Shown here in pieces: positions 44,534-55,953 of a stretch of 64,000 nucleotides of DNA. Position 1 is the stretch's first letter; each line of letters opens with the position of its first letter. The translations under genes and the position numbers were made by a program. Source of the stretch: Coix lacryma-jobi var. lacryma-jobi (lineage: Eukaryota > Streptophyta > Magnoliopsida > Poales > Poaceae); NCBI GenBank assembly GCA_009763385.1, contig CM019823.1, positions 173,878,503 to 173,942,502 of the forward strand, in the 5' to 3' direction. The notes under the pieces were generated by a model. That model was not told where the DNA came from. It saw only the letters and a list, made by a program, of their open reading frames with translations, and ran no database searches.

Positions 44534-45589
44534 CGAAAAGGAATCCAGCTTTTTTTTTTTTTTTTTGGTTTCGTTCAACTAACCATTGATCAACATACAT
44601 TTTCATGGAGTTGCTAGGCTTTATGTTCGGCGGCATGGAATGAAATCGATCTATGATGACTTTGTGAGTGCTTTAATTAGTATCTTGGATGGCAAGCACA
44701 TATCTGAACCATACGTGAATTTGGACTGGATCAAGATCAGTGAATGCTTATGAGTACATATACAAAACCGATTGGTACGTGGTTTGAAACTCACGAGAAA
44801 ACCTGCAGGAGCTGGAATATATGTGTTCACTCATGCGTTGAGACGGCTGAATACTGGCCTGTTCGCTTAAACTTATCGGAGCCCATCGATGGCGGTCGAA
44901 CACCGCCCCCGCCGCCGTCTTTCTTTCACGCCGCGCGCGCTGGGGTTTCCTTCCGGGAGTAACGCGCCGTCGGCGTGTCTCGCACTCTCGCACATGCGTT
45001 CTGGGCTTCAGGCGAGAGGCTGGATGGAGTGGATCCGGCCTGGCCCAGTTAGCACGAAAGTTTCGGCCCACAACGCTTAGCACACAGCACACATCCCAGC
45101 CCAAGAAGACAACGACGACAAGGGGTCTTCCACAAAGCTCCAAATTATTCCTCCACGGAAAAGTTGTCAATTCCAGGAGTAGAAGTGACAGCAACCGCAG
45201 AACAGTCCATGACAAAATTGCCGCAGCTGCTGCCCACGGTAATCGCGCGACTCCAGTAGTATCCACCCACCGGCTCGGCAGTCGGCACCGGGCTTGAAGA
45301 TGCCTGTCACGTACGGCCACCCCCACCTATGGCGTCCAAGCGCGTGTCACGGATAGTAACTGACTGATTATTATCCTGCTACTCCTCCCCTGGATATCGG
45401 TGGCCCGTTGCTGCGGCCGTGGAGGCTATGGGCACGCAGAGTGGAAAGCGGCAGCGGCTCAGTCATCAGTGACGCTGACGCTCATCACTCTCACCGGCGG
45501 CAGCTCCGATTCTGTGTGCCGAGCATGGAAGCATGCCCGGGTTTGCACCGACTCCATGGAGCGAGAATATTCAGCGCAAAAGACTACGC
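44534..45589. other. intergenic between KANADI and small gene 1
   Basis: The first few hundred bases are probably the KANADI 3' UTR, with a T run at about 44551-44570. The rest precedes the TATA box at 45590. No other gene was recognised. Confidence 0.5.
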
Positions 45590-45595
45590 TATAAA
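45590..45595 (+). promoter_or_regulatory. TATA box of small gene 1
   Basis: TATAAA in GCTATAAATGG lies 123 bp upstream of the ATG at 45713, leaving a leader of roughly 90 bp. Confidence 0.7.
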
Positions 45596-45712
45596 TGGCC
45601 CCAGCACTCGTGCTACTTCCGTCACCAAAAACATCTCTCCAGCCAGTTTATTTTGCTATCACCTGCCTGTAACTTCCGTTCTCCTGTTCTCTTCCTGCTA
45701 GCTACGACTACG

Positions 45713-46027
45713 ATGTCAGGCCTGATCGATATTTGGACGCTGGAGCGGGAGCGGATGGTCCGGACCGCCGGGGCCGCGCAGGCGTTCAGGTCATCGGTGG
45801 TCTCGCTCGGCGGCGGCGAACGGCAGGGACGACGCGACACGGCTCGATCTGAGGCTGATCGGATCAGTATCGCCGCAGAGCCCTGCGACGGAGTCGGTGC
45901 CGTCGTGCTCGTGGCCGCTGCGGAGAAGCAGACCGCCGCTGCGTCTGCGTCTGCTGGTAGTGGCTCGCCGGGGTTCGTCCGAGAAGACGCTTTCTTGTCC
46001 ATCCTAGTTGATTGCTTCGGCCAGTAG
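45713..46027 (+). CDS. small plant-specific protein, N-terminal MSGLIDIW
   Basis: A single exon gives 104 residues. The start ATG follows a well-placed TATA box and a short leader. The protein begins MSGLIDIWTLERERM, has an Arg/Gly/Ala-rich middle that looks disordered, and ends DAFLSILVDCFGQ. I do not know a named domain. Small plant proteins with an MSGLVDxW start and an SMLVDCF-like end are, from memory, annotated as stress- or elicitor-induced proteins of unknown function, but this is weak recall. The next gene (47316) has the same layout. No membrane helix or signal peptide is visible. Confidence 0.68.
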   Translation: MSGLIDIWTLERERMVRTAGAAQAFRSSVVSLGGGERQGRRDTARSEADRISIAAEPCDGVGAVVLVAAAEKQTAAASASAGSGSPGFVREDAFLSILVDCFGQ

Positions 46028-47172
46028 ACCTTCTGAACATAGGTTCGTAGTACTTCCGACTGCTCTGTGTCATTGTGTGGTTCTCTAGCAATCTTCTGAA
46101 ACATCATCAAAGAGTACATCAAATGATGTTTGTATACTTGTTCTGAAAGTCACTGGTATATATCAAGGTCTGATGTCTCAGAACAAGTTCGTGTACATGT
46201 GTTAGAAACACAACAAATTAAAGAAGCTGTAAAGTGAAAACTCCTTACCACCACTAGGCTAAGCGGGATATTTGAACTCAGATACTTGTAAAATATCTTC
46301 ATCACGATTCACGAACACAGTTGTTTTTACTTGATAGCTTTCAAACAAGATCTAGAGGTACTAACGCCTGTCAGGGAACTTAGAGATGACATACTAGATG
46401 CAAGATAGCTGTCACAGGGGGTTGGACTAGCTCAGCCCTTTTTGTTTCTTGTTTGAAACATGAGGATTTTTATTCTCTAATTCCGATCCTGATCCATGAT
46501 AGTCCCCTGTGAAGTTTCTGTATGTTGAACCTGGTGCTGTTACGAGCAGCCCTCCGCATACGTGTCACCACGGATCGATTAATCGAGGGAAATGTGATGC
46601 AAACCGTGTTGTCGCGCTCTCGCACCTCATAAACAGTACACGTCGTCGTAGGCCATTGATTCCCCGAACCAAATACTCCAAGCCGGCAAGAACGCGCGCA
46701 GATCGGCAGATGCGAACACGGAGCGGACGGCGATGGCCTCCGACGTTGCCTTGCCTTCCGGGAGTCCCGCCCGCGTGCGCGGTTGCGCGGCACCGGCCGC
46801 TGTTGATCCGAATCCGTGCGCGGAATCAGGAAATATATCCCTCGCCCTCGCGCCGCGCGCGGCTGGTTAGTTGGCACCGGCACATCCATCACCGCCTGCG
46901 CGCGGATCCCTGAGCGACCATCACCACACGACGCGCCACGCCGTGCCGCGCGTCACATGGGCAATCGCCAACCGGCGAAGACGTGGCCCCGTAAAAGGAC
47001 AGCGACGCCGCCGACGTCGATAAGAGGCGTCTGGCTTGGCTGCCGCCGCATAGCGCCGAAAGCCCGAAACTTTCGTCGACTATTCGCTCGTTCCGGCTCG
47101 CGTACTCCGCACGTAGTTTCTGCTCTGCCCGTGGTGCGCGCCGCGGCCGCGCCTCCAGTGCCCGGGCGTGTG
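46028..47172. other. intergenic and promoter of small gene 2
   Basis: 46028-46450 is AT-rich with no gene. From 46540 to 47172 the sequence is GC-rich and open on both strands without recognisable protein; most likely it is the upstream region of the gene at 47316. Confidence 0.45.
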
Positions 47173-47178
47173 TATAAG
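47173..47178 (+). promoter_or_regulatory. TATA box of small gene 2
   Basis: TATAAG in GTGTATAAGTAGAGC lies 143 bp upstream of the ATG at 47316, implying a leader of about 110 bp. Confidence 0.7.
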
Positions 47179-47315
47179 TAGAGCCCCGGAGCTGTGCGGC
47201 TAACAGAGCAGCCAAGTGGACTAGCTAGTACTGTAGCTCAATAGCCTTCTTTCCTAGTGCGTAGAGCGAGGGGACCTGTGACGGCCTCCGGGGGTCCGGC
47301 CTCGAGTGAGCAGGG

Positions 47316-47552
47316 ATGTCTGATGCAGTTGTTGTGTGGCTGGGGGCGTTCGCCAAGAGTGGCCAACCGGAGGCGGCGCAGGCCGCCGATGCGGAAGCCG
47401 CCCGGCGCCATCGGGGAGATGACGACGGCCTTGGCGCGGTTGCGAGCGTGGAGAAGAGTCAAGTCCAGGAGAAGAGGAGGCGGAACAGCGGCGTGCTCTC
47501 CGACTCGGAGACCGTCGTGTGCATGCTCACGGACCGCTTCGCTCCGGCGTGA
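47316..47552 (+). CDS. small plant-specific protein, C-terminal MLTDRFAP
   Basis: A single exon gives 78 residues beginning MSDAVVVWLGAFAKSGQPEA and ending SETVVCMLTDRFAPA. The middle is Ala-rich then basic (EKRRRNSG). The short N-terminal MSxxxxxW and the C-terminal (V/I)xxL(V/T)D(C/R)F pattern mirror the gene at 45713 on the same strand, suggesting distant paralogues. A TATA box at the right distance supports expression. The function is unknown. An overlapping longer frame (47257-47682) has no recognisable content and lacks a suitably placed ATG. Confidence 0.62.
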   Translation: MSDAVVVWLGAFAKSGQPEAAQAADAEAARRHRGDDDGLGAVASVEKSQVQEKRRRNSGVLSDSETVVCMLTDRFAPA

Positions 47553-47737
47553 CGTGCAGGACGTCCGGCCGAGAGCGCGGCGGTGTTACGCGCGCACATG
47601 TAGGGTAGTAGGTGCACGGTACACGTACCAGGAATGGAAGCGTTGTGTCTTGAACTGTAACATTGTGGTTAGCCGTGAATAATTCTTGCTTAATTAACAT
47701 CTCGGTCTGTTCTGATTTTGGCGCTATCCGCCGTGTA

Positions 47738-48231
47738 CTACCTCCGTTCCGAAATACTCCCCCCGGTCCAAGAGAACATGCAATTCTCGCTTATCGAGAA
47801 GTCAAACATTTCAAACTTTGACCAAAATTATATAAAAAAGTACTAACATTCTTGATACAAAAATTATACCATTAGATTAGTAATAGAATATATTTTCATA
47901 ATAATTTTATTTAATGACATAAATACTTATACTTTTAATTATAATCTTGGTCAAAGTTGAATGAATTGGACTGACACGGATTCCATAATTGCATGTTTTT
48001 ATGGACGGAGGGAGTAACTGTCGTTTTCGCTTCCCAAGAAACATCTTTAACAAAATATATATTAAAAAATATTAATATTTATTGTACATAATTAGTATCA
48101 TTAGAAAGATCTTTAAATCTAGTTTTTAACAAAATTATTTGGAGACACAAATGTTACATGTATTTGCTACAAATCGAGTCAAACTTGTGGCACGAAAACC
48201 GAAAACGACACTTAAATTGAAACAGAGGGAG
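47738..48231. mobile_element. Stowaway-like MITE, family C, carrying a nested MITE
   Basis: The outer ends are CTACCTCCGTTCCGAAAT at left and, as complement of the right end, CTCCCTCTGTTTCAATTTAA. Both continue into the shared block GTCGTTTTCG. TA flanks both sides (47736-47737 and 48232-48233). The element is interrupted 17 bp from its left end by the MITE at 47757-48014. Confidence 0.85.
47757..48014 (-). mobile_element. Stowaway-like MITE, family B, intact copy nested in family C
   Basis: This 258-bp element lies between TA dinucleotides (47755-47756 and 48015-48016). It is the intact reference for the split copy at 13815/19687 and for the copy in the KANADI intron. Confidence 0.9.
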
Positions 48232-49302
48232 TATTTGTGAGTCACTTGGTTGTATAAGTTGTATGTCTCAAATATTGCCGTAGTGTTAGCACAGACACAT
48301 CACTAATAACTACAAATCTCGCTTTTCAAAAAATCAGAATTAAACAAGCCTATTTGCCTTGGAATTTCACATTCCACCACTTTCCAAGGTTCACATATAT
48401 ATATCTACCTCAAATTCATAGGGTGGGAGAGGGAAATGGATTCCATACATCACCATACTATATTTCTACTTTACAACTTATAACATTCTCTTGAACTCAC
48501 TCTCCTACGATAGAAATGCAACACATGAGTATCCCTATCGTATAAGCAACAATAATATATAAATATAATCTATATAGAATCATATTAGCTTAATTAATAT
48601 GTGTCTAAATTAAGATTCCTAAAATGAATTCAATTTCAAGCATCCAAACGGGGCCTTATAGAAAATCTTATTAATATTTGTATCACCTAATATGTTTATT
48701 ATAAAAAATAGTATATTATTAATCTAATGATACTTATTACGCATGCCATAAGTATAAGTATATTTTTATACATATTTTTATGCCTATAGTACGTACAGTA
48801 TATGAAGTTGGTGCCGGTTTTGTTCGATGATATTCTTGAACCGAGTATTTGTCGTACACTCTTATCTATAATGGATGTGGAAGCAATAAAATGCTTTGCC
48901 TACGGTTCTCTCTTCTGTTCATTTTGTTACGTTTATTTAAGCAGCTATTTAGTTTTCAACATCGTATAAGAAAACTATTTATTTTAGAAGATAGAAATTC
49001 CGTAAAAAAGGGCATCGATTTTAATGAGCAGGGCCAGAACAGTAAAACCGTCGAACTAGGCTAGGCAGACTTATTCGTGGTTTATAAAGATGGGCTCATT
49101 TTTGCCAGGCTCAGTTGGGCCCAAATTCGCTTTGAGCACGAATCCACGGTCCAACCTTTCCTGAAAGAGCGAAACGAGTCTATACTATGGAGTACTAGCT
49201 CAGAGCTCGTCCTGTTCAACTTCTCGATCAAGTCAGGTTGAGCTTTCATCCGGCAGCCGCCGAGCCTGAGATCCCTGCACCGCCGCCCGACCGCCCGCCG
49301 GA
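48232..49302. other. AT-rich intergenic region with possible hAT-like MITE
   Basis: No gene. 48348-48655 may be a hAT-like MITE: the ends GCCTATTTGCC and CCAAACGGGGCC are roughly inverted, but no duplication was found. 49200-49302 is the PAC2 leader. Confidence 0.4.
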
Positions 49303-52300
49303 ATGGAGTTCGCCTTAGTCGAGAGTGAATCGTTCTCGCCTTCCTGCCCCACGCTCATCATGGTTTGAAACCCTAACGCTGCGAACTCCCACTGATTATT
49401 GCTGGAATCGAAATTTTAGTAGTTTTAACTGATGCCCTGCGATTACGTTTGGTCTTCCGATCACTTGCCCGCAGCCAGCGCTGTCGATTGGCAACGTGGG
49501 ACAGCTCGCCGTCGACCTTCTGATATCCTCCGCGAGGGCGAGGCGGGTGGCATACCTCGACGAGCCCTCCGTGCTGCCCTGCGCCGGCAACGACGCCTTC
49601 GGCCCAGACGCCGTCGGCGACCTCGCACTCGCTCTCGAAGGTTGGGTGCTCGGTCCTTCTTGTCCCTCTGTGCTATTCGCCTATTCCTACCTCCTGTTAC
49701 ACTGTTTCAGCTTTGCAGCTTGCGTATTCCTTCTGTTAGTCTCTTTATTCCTGAGCACCAACTGTTCGATGAAATGTGTTAGCGCTCTGCTGGCTCTGCT
49801 AATAGTTCTACTGTGAGCACAAGTTGTGTGATGGAGTAACCTACTGACGTCCAGTTGGAATACAATGGGCCTTTGTATTTTTAGTTTATAATTCTAATCT
49901 ATTTACACCTTAAGTTATATGAACATACGTCAAGTCAGTGTGTGCAATGTTGGTACACAATCTAGACTGACCGCCTTTCTCTCTTCCTCTTGGCAGCTTA
50001 TGAATCTACATCTCATAGGCTGGCTTTCATTCAGCAAAGGTCTCCAGTTATTACGGTATGTTGATCTCAGCTTTTTTTCCACTACGGACGATCCGAATTT
50101 CATTACTTGAAAGCAACAAAATTACAAGAGTATTGTAGCAGAAAATAAAACCTTGTCTGACAAGAACACAGCCACATTGAATGAGCACCCAGGGCTCCTC
50201 CAACTGGCTCTAAGTGCATCACGAAACCTATCACCAGCGTTGAACTTAAAGAACAGGCTTCACGACCAACCAGTGCAACTAAAACATGTACCTACTTATT
50301 ACATGCCCCAATGAGGCACCCCCAGCACACAGGCTGTGAACCGCCCCAGAAGATTCACATTCCACTCCCAGTAGATAGCTGCATCAAGCAATCGCCAACC
50401 TGTTGTCGCTTCCATCCAGCGGACCTTGGTGATGAAAGTGAAATGCCGTCTTCTGCAGGACGCCCACACCGTGCCCCAGCTGTGCAGACATCGCATCCTT
50501 TTGAAGACGTGCCCAATATAATAGTGTAGAACAGATCAAACAAATGATCTCAGTAGGTGTTTTAACTCTTTTCCCTTCAAAACAAGCATTGTTTCTTGTT
50601 TTCCATATAGCCCAACAAATCGCCGATAAACCAACAACATATACATGTTTGCCTCTTGGAAGACACCAATTGATCCAAACCCAAAACTGATCAAAGGAAG
50701 TGGGTCTCACTGTGACACCAAATATATATGCAAGAATACTCCAAATGTACTTACTCACAGGGCACTCAAAAAGTAGATGCTTAATAGACTCATCTTGTTG
50801 GCAGAAAGCACAAGCTGGTCCGCCCTTCCATTTCTTAAGATTATCCTTGGTCAAAATAGCGTTTTGCATGATTAGCCACATGAAAATCTTGATTTTAAGG
50901 GGTATTTTGGCTTTCCAAAGTTGCCTTTTGGCCTTCCCAACACTGTTTTTATGCAGATGCGCATACACAGACTTCACAGAGAATATTCCAGACTTCTCCC
51001 ATTTCCACACAGCTACAGCAGGCTCACCATTAGATTTATATCTGAACAACATGTTGCAAAGATCCCTGAGCTGATTCTGCAAATCTTCTGAGAGCCATCT
51101 TCTAAACCTCAATCTCCAATTCCTATTACTCATATAAGCAACTGTTCATACCTGATTAAAACAAATCTTGTATAATTCAGGGAACCTATCCTCCAGGGAT
51201 AAGTGTCCACATCAAATATCATTCCCAAAGTCTATGTTCTTCCCATTACCTGGGTGCATGATCCTCCCCTTGATGTAAATATGTTTTACTTTGAGTAAGT
51301 CATTCCACACAGGGGAATTATTTGGTTTGTAAGACAGCTGAAATACACATTTATTTTTGAGGTATTTCTGTCTAACAACATCCTGCCAGATGCCATTTTC
51401 ATGCTCTAATTTCCACCACCACTTGCATAATATGCTCAAATAGATCTCCACCAGTTGATCTCAGCTTTTAGTTGTGTGGTGGCAATTAGACCCTGTTTAC
51501 TTCAATCGAATGGATACCGATTTTTCTTGTGTAAATATCTTTTGGCTGGGACAAGGAAAATAGATGCAACATTAGTGTCAGTGTGCCACTGTATCTGATA
51601 ACTATATTTCATCTTGCTTTGTTAGAGCAACTCCAACGGTTTTGTATTTTTTGTTTGACAAAATATGTTATTTGTCAACTCTCAAATTAATATGGCAAAG
51701 GTAAAAAGAGTCAATCTCCAAAGGTTTTGCATTTAGACTTAGCAAAACTAAAAAATTGTGCGCGCGAGAGGGAAATTTCCCGCGGGAGTAGCACGCGAGG
51801 GCGATTGCCAAGCGAGGTGCGGCTTGGCATATATGCCAAATATCACCTGGTATTTGCCAAGTTGCTAAAAATGCCAAGCCCTTTTGCCAAACCGTTGGAT
51901 AGGAGATTTTTAGATTTTTTTGCAAAAACAAAAATGCAAAGCTCATTTGCAAAACCGTTGGAGATGCTCTTAAACTACATGAAGACATTAATTTTCTTTA
52001 TGTTGTCAACTTCACACATGCGACTTGCAAACTTATAGGTCAGAACTGTTTTTTTTTGGAGATCTATATTCGTTGATTGAACATGACTTTGTCAAAGAAA
52101 GCAACATTGCTATTGCAGTTTCAATCAAAGTTACATTGTTAATTTTCAGTACCTTTAGTTTAGTCTTGTGGTCTCAGTAAAGTTTAGCAACATAGCTATT
52201 GCAGTTTGAATCAGAGTTATAATTCCTTACTATTTCATGACTATGTCAATTTTTCGTTGCCAATATAGGGAATGATGGTTTCATTTGCAAAAAATGTTGC

Positions 52301-53203
52301 TGACTTCGTTAGCAGCATCGGGAAGAACCATATTGTAATTATTTCAAGTTTAGATTCTGGAAAGAGGAGGGTAATTGATGCATCCAGGTAATTGAAATGT
52401 CTAACTGCAGCAGTTCTCTTATAGGATTGGTTCTCTGTCAATGTTGATATCATTAGTTAACGATGTTTTTATAATGTAGTGACATGCAGGTGTATTACCT
52501 TTCAAGTTGCAACGAAGATGGTTCTGATCCAGAATATGAGAAATTGGGGTGGAAGAAGCTTGAGGATTACGATCCATCTGAGAAACGTTGGAATTGTCTT
52601 GCTAGCCTAGTTGAGGGTGGTGCTCTTTCAGAAGATATGGATGATGATATTGATGAGATGACAATAAATGATTACTATGCGAGTTTGCCATTTGCAGCAC
52701 TATTCTCTGCCTGCAAGGTGTCTGATTTTGTTTCAGCTTCAAAAGATTTTATCCCTTCGGAAGTTGAGTCAATGTTATAATATCTCTTTATTTGTGATAG
52801 GCTAAAGGCTTGAAAGTTTCTTGCGTACTGTGCTACTGCTCAGAAGGCGACAACATGCCAGAATCTTTCCAGTTAGCTGAGGCAGTATGCAAACTTCTAG
52901 GTCATGGCCCTGAGAAATTCCATGGTACATGTCTATATTGCCTTAACACTTATTTTGAAAAGTGTATTTCGATCTATTCATATGTTGCCAGACTATTAAA
53001 GTTCTGTGCTTAAGTGCTTTACCCATTTAGTTTCGTTTGTTTTGGAAATGCTGCTTCTAGGCATCCTGTCATCATAAAAATGTTTGGGTAGCTTTCTTAA
53101 TGAATCTTTCTGGGCACATACAGGAAATGAGTCAAATGGGTGGATCGTTCCCTTGTCATGGAAATCAGTTTATGGACCACCACCTGATATGTCCATCTTT
53201 TAG
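49303..53203 (+). CDS. PAC2: proteasome assembly chaperone 2 (PAC2/PSMG2)
   Basis: Seven exons on the plus strand: 49303-49362, 49475-49640, 49997-50055, 52269-52387, 52480-52717, 52801-52924 and 53124-53203. All are GT-AG with continuous phase, giving 846 nt and 281 residues; animal and yeast PAC2 are about 265. The N-terminus carries the PAC2 family signature PTLIMPALSIGNVGQLAVDL. It continues with the MMVSFAKNVADFV and NHIVIISSLDSGKRR strands, and ends GPPPDMSIF. PAC2 pairs with PAC1 to guide assembly of the 20S proteasome alpha ring. Intron 3 (2.2 kb) contains a LINE fragment and a Tourist-like MITE. The 3' UTR probably has one more intron (donor after 53231, acceptor before 54409). Confidence 0.92.
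50076..51453 (-). mobile_element. 5'-truncated LINE in PAC2 intron 3
   Basis: This minus-strand non-LTR retrotransposon fragment is flanked by a 15-16-bp duplication (TTGATCTCAGCTTTT at 50061-50075 and 51455-51469). A T run at its left edge corresponds to the poly(A) tail. Frames at 51451-51212 and 51133-50384 encode the end of the reverse transcriptase protein, including the zinc-binding domain that follows it (LWKAKIPLKIKIFMWL; CAFCQQDESIKHLLFECP). Only the 3' part of the element is present. Confidence 0.9.
51625..51969. mobile_element. Tourist-like (PIF/Harbinger) MITE in PAC2 intron 3
   Basis: The 345-bp element has inverted ends GAGCAACTCCAACGG and GAGCATCTCCAACGG (right end complemented) and TTA on both sides (51622-51624 and 51970-51972). 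It is non-coding. Confidence 0.9.
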
Positions 53204-55953
53204 TGTTATCCACCTCAGAAGGCGACAATATGGTAAGTCAATTTTGTTATTGGAAAGGGAGCTCTATAGTTCATATCTGTGTTGTCATTGGCTACAAATT
53301 CAAACAATTCACTTCCATTCAACAATTTTGGCTAGAAATAGCATTTCGAAGAGAAAATGAGCTTACATATTCTACATTTCTACATCATGGGATTTACTGC
53401 ATGTATGAAACACTCTTTTGCAACATTGTTATCGAGAACTAAATACCGAAATGTGCCTTCCTTTTTAAGATAATACTCCTGTTATGGAGGTTCTCTTCTT
53501 TTATTTACATGTTCTCTGTCTGAATTTAGCAGCTATCCTTTCCTGGAAGCATGCAATTTCAGTTAATAGAATAGTGTTAGCACAAAATGTTTAATTGTTT
53601 TCACAAATTTCTGAATTATTGTGGTTCTGAACAATTATATTCATTGAAGATTAACAGCTCCAATGACTGTTGGACTGAGTAAATTTGATAATTCTAACCA
53701 ACTTGTACACATTAGCCATAGCCATCAATCAATTGTCAGTTTGTAAATGGGTTTCAAGGCCTTGTCTGTTATAATACTATTGTGACATGTTACCATAATG
53801 AATAAGGCAACTGGAGTGGTCCAATAGCACATCATCATTCCATGCGGCCCATGCTTCAGTATTAAAGAAAGCAACGATTTGGTCATCAAGATGATCTATG
53901 GTTCAATCTAATGTGAATTGGCATCTTCTATGCCTTTTGCATATAGCATAAATCTTTGTTAGTGGTGGTAGCAAATAGCATAAGCACTCAAATATTGATT
54001 TGCTAACTTCTAAAGTGGAGTTGTTATGCTAGTTCAATTATCTAGAGAGTGAATATAGATGATTAGTTGAAATCATTCCATTATAGATGTCCTAGTTTTT
54101 GGAAAAATCCAATACAAGCCTGACAACCATTGACCTTGATTTCAGCTATAACCTGTTTATCTGTCAGTAGAGTTTGGTATTGCCTGCCACATGTCATTTT
54201 TATTGAGCTAATGTTTGTCTGATTGTTGACCCTGATTTCAGCTGGAGTTCTTTTGTTTGTCAGTAGAGTTTGGTGTTACCTCTCACATGTTTGTTTTTTT
54301 TTTTTTGTTTCTTGAGCCAAAGTGTGTTGGTTCCGACATTAATCTTGACCTCCTTGTGACCTATTCTATTGGTTCATGAAGTTGTTTTTTTTCTTCTCAA
54401 TTTTATAGGTGAAGTCGCCATCATGGAAAATGCTGAGTAGAATCGACTAATCGAGGATGTTGAACTCTTACATTAGAGATTAGACCGTGTACCAGAAGTA
54501 TCCAGGAATGTGAGCTGCAAGCGTTTGTGTAGAAGTATCCAGGAAGATGAGTTGCAGACGTTTGTGGAACTGCTTAAATGATACTTAACCCTTAAATGCA
54601 TGAATCGGAATAATTTTGTAACTGATACTGTGGCTGCTAAGAGTCAGATCTTTGTCAATTCAGGTCTGCTAGGGTGGTTACGCATGTTGCTTAGCATGTG
54701 CCATTTCTATTCTAACCATGGAATTCCAAGCTTCTCATCTGCCGTTTTGCCCTTTTGGTTTGGTGATTTTGATGTGTCGGAAGAATCTTTGCTAGTAGTG
54801 CGTACCCTTTACGAAAAGTTGCCACTAAAAGGTGGGACTGTTAGGTAAGGCAATTCCGTTGGCGATGCCTGGTTGCCTGTTCATTTTAGTTGCCTCCCCG
54901 AAGGTATAGTAGGGAATCATTACGCTTTTTATGCCCCGTAGTACGTATGGCATACGTGACTCGAAACTGGAGTTCTCCATGCCCTGTTACATGGCTGGTT
55001 GCTGCTATTTCAAGAGGTGTCCGGTCGGCCTCTGTGGTCTGTTGGTTGGCAGAGCTGCTCTGCCCTATCGACGAAAGCTCGTGATCGCATGAACGCCCTT
55101 CAGGAATACTCCCAATCGCGCGGAAATTGAACATTTTCCGGCGCATGATCCATGTAGTTAACATTTAAAATGAGTGTATTCCAAGGAAGAAGTGGCAAAG
55201 ATTCTTTAAATTACTGAAATCAAGGACCATCGGCCAATGTCAGTAGTCAGTTCGATTACGTTTCAGCTTGTTCATCCCGTTTCTTCTGTAAATTATTAGT
55301 GCATACGTACATAATCAGGAGAAATCAACTGGGAAATGGTGCTAGAGCAAGCGAAAGCAAGGTTTGCGATCCAAACCAGACTAGTTGCAGAAACCAACTT
55401 TGGTTGCCATCACAAACAAATGCAATAAACCGTCACACAGGGCTTGTAATAAAGCAATAATAATCCAACAACTAATCCACTCCATGGACCCCAAGAGAAC
55501 GAAGTGTAGGTAGGTCTGGCGTTAATCTACTCCCAATAATTTGAAGCCCATCCGCCTGATTAATAGCACTTCATGAACATTGTACTTTGACATCACTGTC
55601 CACCTACTTTATATCTCACTCTATTTTACATAGACGGATCCGTTATGGATAAGCAACATGAACAGTAGGTGCATGTCTCTCCCTCAGATGTCAGATCGCT
55701 AGCAATTTTTCTGACATAAAATCTACAGACACCGAAGGTCCCGGGGAAAAATAGTCTCTCATTTTACTAAGAATAGACATAGACATTTGTTATATCTGAC
55801 GATCACACACTATATCACACACAGCACTCGAAAAAATATCGAGAGAGATTGGGGGTGGGGGGACGACGCAGTACATTTCTACGGTAAATAAATAAAGAAA
55901 AGAAAAAGGCGCACGTGCCCGCCTCCTTGACGGGCGGTGGTGGTTCAGAGTGC
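53204..55953. other. PAC2 3' region and intergenic spacer
   Basis: 53204-53231 and from about 54409 on are the likely PAC2 3' UTR, separated by an intron with GTAAGT donor (53232) and TTTTATAG acceptor (54408). From about 54620 to 55800 no gene was recognised. The last 150 bp are the AOS 3' UTR on the other strand. Confidence 0.5.
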
